DNA from: Myxococcales bacterium
GTDB taxonomy: Bacteria > Myxococcota_A > Bradymonadia > UBA7976 > UBA1532
Direction of reading: 5' to 3'
Assembly (NCBI GenBank): GCA_020633555.1
Contig: JACKDL010000005.1
Location: 124,001 to 188,000 of the forward strand
Length of the DNA stretch: 64,000 nt
This document shows, piece after piece, positions 60,953 through 64,000 of this stretch. The notes beneath the pieces are model-generated. The model worked only from the letters and a program-made list of their open reading frames with translations, made no database searches and was not told the origin of the DNA. Numbering within the stretch: the stretch's first letter is position 1; each line of letters begins with the position of its first letter. Made by a program: the position numbers and the translations under genes.

Positions 60953-60982
60953 TTGGCGCTCGGTGCCCGGGGCGCCTACGAT
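60953..60982 (+). promoter_or_regulatory. Promoter TTGGCG-18-TACGAT of the FHA-HlyD gene
   Basis: TTGGCG (60953-60958) precedes TACGAT (60977-60982) by 18 bases, 33 bases before the GTG at 61016. The -35 is the same as in the promoter at 7402. Confidence 0.55.
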
Positions 60983-61015
60983 TCGCCCGTCGCTTCGCCT
61001 TGGGGGTTGAGATCA

Positions 61016-63025
61016 GTGTCGGTCCAGTCCGGCAAGTTCGAGTTGCCCGAGTCCGACGACACGGCGCGCAACGGCGAGATCCGTTTCCCCGGCGGCGCCT
61101 ATCGGGCCAACCTGTACGTCTACGATCCCTTCGGGCGCATCGACTGGTACGCCCTGGTGCCCAACAGCTTTGCGGGCGGCAAGTTCTTCGCTTTCGGCCG
61201 CGGGCCCGACTGCAACATCAGCCTCAACGACGGGGCGGTCAGCACCCGGCACGCCTACATCGCCCACGAGGGCGGCCAGCTCGTGCTGCGGGATCTGCAG
61301 AGCACCAACGGCACCTTCTGCAACGGCGAGCGGGTGCGCGAGCGGCTGCTGGCCCACGGCGACGTGGTGCGCCTGGGCGCCACCGACGTGCGCTTCCTGT
61401 ACAGCTACCGCGACAGCCCCGTGCAGCTCGTGCTCGAGTTCACCCAGGGGCGCAACGCCGGGCGCACGCTGGCCACCACGCGGGCCTCGACCCAGATCGG
61501 GCGGCTGAACTGCGCCATCAACCTGCAGGGCCCCGAGGTGGCCGCCCAGCACGTGCGGGTGGACGCCTTCGGCGCCGAGCTGCTGTTCGTGGTGACCCTG
61601 CAGCGGCAGCGGCCCACCCTGCTGAACGGCCAGGTGATCAGCGGCATCGTGCCCGCCCGCGCGGGCGACCGGCTGACCGTGGGCGATCACGAGATCGTGC
61701 TGCGGGTTGCCAGCCCCGACGAGATTGCCCAGGCGGAGCCCCTGGGCGATGGCACGCTGCTCATCAAGGAGCGCACCGACAGCGCCAAGAGCGGCGATCC
61801 GGTGCTGCAGCTCAGCGCCGATGATCTGCCGACCAGCGCGCCGACCATGACCGAAGGGGCCGTTGACGACGACGAGCTGGAGGACGGGGCGCGCTACCTG
61901 TCGCCCACCCGCCCGCCCGAGGAGGTGGTGCCGGGCCCCACCGCCGAGATGGCGCCCGAGACCGACAGGCTGCCCCCGGAGGCCCGCTGGCGCGCCAGGC
62001 AGGGCAAGCAGGGGCTGCGCACGGCGCGGCGGGCGCTGGTCCTCGGCCTGCTGCTGGGGGCCATCGTGGGTGGCGCCGCGCTCATCCCCGTGCCCCGCCA
62101 GATCACCCTGAAGGGGCGCCTCACCGCCCCCAACACCCAGGACGTGCGGGCCACGGTCCGCGGGCGGGTGGATCACCTGGCGAAGCAGGCGGGCGAGTTG
62201 GTGGCCGCGGGCGAGGTGGTGGTGCGCCTGGTGGATCTGGACGCGAAGGCCGACGTGGAGCAGCTCACGGCCGCCATCGCGGCCCTGGAGGCCGAGGCGA
62301 AGGACCCCAAGGCCATCGTGCGCCCGGGCGTGGCCTCGCCGGCGCTGCTGCAGCGCCTGAGCGCCGCGGAGCGGGCCCTGGACCAGGCCCGCCAGCACCG
62401 CAAGGCCGTGCTCAGCGCCTTCAACCGCAGGGAGCTGGGCCTGGCCGCCCTGGAGGCCGCGCGGGCGCAGGAGGCGACGGCCGATCGCACGGTGCAGCAG
62501 CTCCGCCAGCAGATCCGCACCGAGCAGGCCCGCCAGGAGGTGGTGACCCAGCCCCCGGACGCGGCGCTCCTGCAGCGCATCGGGGAGCTGGTGGCGCGCA
62601 AGGAGAAGCTGGCGGCCGAGCTGCGGGTGACGGTGACGGCCCCCCGGGGCGGGCTGCTGGGCCCCGTGGGCGGCCAGCCCGACCTGCAGACCGGGGGCGA
62701 GGTGGCAGCGGGGGACCCGCTGTTCGTCATCATCGACGTGGACACGTTGGCGGTGGCCCTGGAGCTCGACGGAGCCCAGCTCGACGCCCTGGGCGACGAG
62801 CGCATGGTCACGGTGGTGCCCCGCGGGCTGCCGGAGCCCCGCGCCTACGAGGCCCGTCTGGACGCGCCCGTGCCCACGGGGGAGGGGACCTGGCGGGTGC
62901 GCGGGCACATCGCCAACCCCGGGCACGTCCTGCGCCCCGGCCAGGGGGTGCACGTGGAGCTCGACCTGCCGGCCGGCAACATGCTGGGCCGGGCCCGCGA
63001 CTGGATCCTGGGCCGGGGCGAGTGA
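61016..63025 (+). CDS. Fusion of two FHA domains to a HlyD-like membrane-fusion domain
   Basis: 669 residues from the GTG at 61016 (in-frame upstream starts lack support). Residues about 40-125 are an FHA phosphothreonine-binding domain (FGRGPDCNISL, STRHAYI, LQSTNGTFCNGERV); residues about 140-230 form a second, less typical one (TQIGRLNCAINL, AAQHVRV, LLNGQVISG). An acidic linker leads to one membrane helix (LVLGLLLGAIVGGAALI, about 340-358). The outside part is HlyD-like: VRATVRGRVDHLAKQAGELVAAGEVVVRL (lipoyl half), a coiled coil to about residue 540, then LQTGGEVAAGDPLFVI. This links cytoplasmic phospho-signalling to an envelope-spanning adaptor, in cis. It overlaps the MFS gene (GTGA). 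Confidence 0.83.
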   Translation: MSVQSGKFELPESDDTARNGEIRFPGGAYRANLYVYDPFGRIDWYALVPNSFAGGKFFAFGRGPDCNISLNDGAVSTRHAYIAHEGGQLVLRDLQSTNGTFCNGERVRERLLAHGDVVRLGATDVRFLYSYRDSPVQLVLEFTQGRNAGRTLATTRASTQIGRLNCAINLQGPEVAAQHVRVDAFGAELLFVVTLQRQRPTLLNGQVISGIVPARAGDRLTVGDHEIVLRVASPDEIAQAEPLGDGTLLIKERTDSAKSGDPVLQLSADDLPTSAPTMTEGAVDDDELEDGARYLSPTRPPEEVVPGPTAEMAPETDRLPPEARWRARQGKQGLRTARRALVLGLLLGAIVGGAALIPVPRQITLKGRLTAPNTQDVRATVRGRVDHLAKQAGELVAAGEVVVRLVDLDAKADVEQLTAAIAALEAEAKDPKAIVRPGVASPALLQRLSAAERALDQARQHRKAVLSAFNRRELGLAALEAARAQEATADRTVQQLRQQIRTEQARQEVVTQPPDAALLQRIGELVARKEKLAAELRVTVTAPRGGLLGPVGGQPDLQTGGEVAAGDPLFVIIDVDTLAVALELDGAQLDALGDERMVTVVPRGLPEPRAYEARLDAPVPTGEGTWRVRGHIANPGHVLRPGQGVHVELDLPAGNMLGRARDWILGRGE

Positions 63026-64000
63026 CCGCGGCCGCCCCCCTCTCGCCCGAGCAGCGGCTGTGGCGGGTGCGGATCCTCACGGCCACCTGGCTGAGTTACG
63101 CCGGCTACTACTTCTGCCGGAAGGCCTTCGGCATCGTGAAGGCGCCCATCAAGGCGGCGCTGGCCGTGGACGACTACCAGCTCGCCCACCTGTTCACGGC
63201 CTACCTGGTGGCCTACATGCTGGGGCAGTTCCTGGCGGGCTGGTGGGGCACCAAGGTGGCCACCCGGCGGCTGCTGCTGACGGGCATGGCCCTGACCGCC
63301 GCCTGCAACGTGGCCTTCGGGCTGGCCCACGGCCTGGGCCCCGCCGGCTACTGGGCCTTCTTCGGCTTCATGATCGCCAACGGCTTCGCCCAGGCCACCG
63401 GCTGGCCGGGCAACATCGGCACCCTGGCCCAGTGGTTCCGCCGCGAGGAGCGGGGCACGGTCATGGGCTTCTGGGCCACCTGCTACCAGCTCGGCAGCAT
63501 CGCCGCGAAGGCCTTCGCCGCCTTCATGGTGGGCTGCCTGGGTGTGGCCTGGAGCTTCTGGGGCGCCTCGCTGGTGATGGTGGGGGTGTGGATCACCTTC
63601 TTCCTGCTCCAGCGCGACCAGCCCGAGGACGTAGGGCTGCCCGCCATCATCGAGCCCGCGCCGGCCCCTGCCGGGGGCGCGCCCGCGGCGGCGCCCGACG
63701 GCTGGGCCCCCGGCGCCCTGCGCACGGTGGTGGTCATGGGGCTCGCCTACTTCAGCTTCAAGTTCCTGCGCTACGGCCTGGACTCCTGGGCGCCCATGGT
63801 CATCGAGGAGCGCTTCGCCACCGACACGAGCACGGCGGGCTACGTGAGCACCGTGTTCGACTGGGTGGGCTTCACAGGCGTCATCGCCGCGGGCTGGGCA
63901 AGCGACCGCTTCTTCGGGGGCCGCCGCTCGCCCGTGGCCTTCGCCATGGCCCTGGCCATGGTGGGCAGCGCGGCGTGGCTGTGGGTCGCGGGGCTCGACA
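63022..64000 (+). CDS. MFS transporter, organophosphate:phosphate antiporter (GlpT/UhpT) type, 5' part
   Basis: The GTG at 63022 overlaps the preceding stop and the frame stays open to the window end (about 326 residues visible). The N-terminus reads LTATWLSYAGYYFCRKAFGIVKAPI, with the paired Arg/Lys and Tyr residues of this family; further on GFMIANGFAQATGWPGNIGTLAQWF and GTVMGFWATCYQLGS are its conserved helices 4-5, and RYGLDSWAPMVIEE begins the second half. At least eight membrane segments are visible. Family members exchange sugar phosphates or glycerol 3-phosphate for phosphate. Coupling to the FHA-HlyD gene is notable. Confidence 0.9.
   Translation, partial: MTAAAPLSPEQRLWRVRILTATWLSYAGYYFCRKAFGIVKAPIKAALAVDDYQLAHLFTAYLVAYMLGQFLAGWWGTKVATRRLLLTGMALTAACNVAFGLAHGLGPAGYWAFFGFMIANGFAQATGWPGNIGTLAQWFRREERGTVMGFWATCYQLGSIAAKAFAAFMVGCLGVAWSFWGASLVMVGVWITFFLLQRDQPEDVGLPAIIEPAPAPAGGAPAAAPDGWAPGALRTVVVMGLAYFSFKFLRYGLDSWAPMVIEERFATDTSTAGYVSTVFDWVGFTGVIAAGWASDRFFGGRRSPVAFAMALAMVGSAAWLWVAGLD

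Overview
The window is very G+C-rich, densely coded DNA with no rRNA, tRNA, CRISPR array, insertion sequence or prophage that I can see. Many predicted lipoproteins have Asp/Gly/Pro-rich or Cys-rich linkers. There are FG-GAP, thrombospondin type-3, cadherin and fasciclin repeat proteins, a Ser/Thr kinase fused to an ATPase/TPR module, a sigma-54 activator and a caspase-like protein. This repertoire suggests a large-genome myxobacterium or relative (Myxococcota/Bradymonadota type); that placement is inference from gene content. No gene-free stretch exceeds about 230 bases.

Layout. 1-7.4 kb: tail of a Cdd1-like gene, a nine-fasciclin-domain lipoprotein with an apparent frameshift in its Gly-rich linker, and a DUF3348-like gene. 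7.4-12.4 kb: peptide ABC transporter operon (binding lipoprotein, two permeases, one ATPase). 12.5-21.6 kb (minus): two overlapping genes for giant repeat-rich surface proteins, divergent from a LysR regulator (21.7-22.7 kb). 22.8-26.3 kb: kinase/ATPase/TPR fusion. 26.4-28.5 kb: three overlapping small lipoprotein genes, the last with a zinc-protease motif. 28.5-30.8 kb (minus): a triple fusion of aldo/keto reductase, polynucleotide kinase and HAD phosphatase. 31-38.4 kb: low-complexity lipoprotein, MazG-like hydrolase, orphan protein, secreted trypsin-like protease, ceramidase-like lipoprotein, and TatD divergent from a Cys-rich protein. 38.4-42.5 kb (minus): YehP-like VWA protein with two unknown partners. 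42.7-49.4 kb: seven-gene operon of beta-barrel, molybdo-oxidase, triheme cytochrome, ECF sigma, anti-sigma, caspase/beta-barrel fusion and lipoprotein. 49.4-50.5 kb (minus): Rpn nuclease with a likely internal small protein.

50.6-59.4 kb is the most interesting part. A minus-strand operon encodes a CDP-alcohol phosphotransferase, a LicC-like cytidylyltransferase and a PaaZ-like aldehyde dehydrogenase. A plus-strand operon encodes a sugar-phosphate cyclase resembling 2-deoxy-scyllo-inosose synthase, a short-chain dehydrogenase and a PfkB kinase. Next come a sigma-54 activator and a PlsC acyltransferase. The cyclase operon and plsC share an almost identical 18-bp upstream element. Read together, these genes could cyclise a sugar phosphate, reduce and phosphorylate the cyclitol, activate it with CTP and attach it to a lipid or another alcohol. 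This looks like an undescribed cyclitol-phospholipid pathway; the assignment is inference.

59.4-64 kb: hybrid sensor kinase, DUF4920 protein, an FHA-HlyD fusion and the start of an MFS transporter cut by the window end. Several genes appear to be transcribed from promoters with a recurrent TANNNT -10 box, and three share the string TACNCTGCGCG placed 6-9 bases before the start codon, suggesting leaderless mRNAs. Two loci show homopolymer or repeat-associated frameshifts that may be assembly errors.
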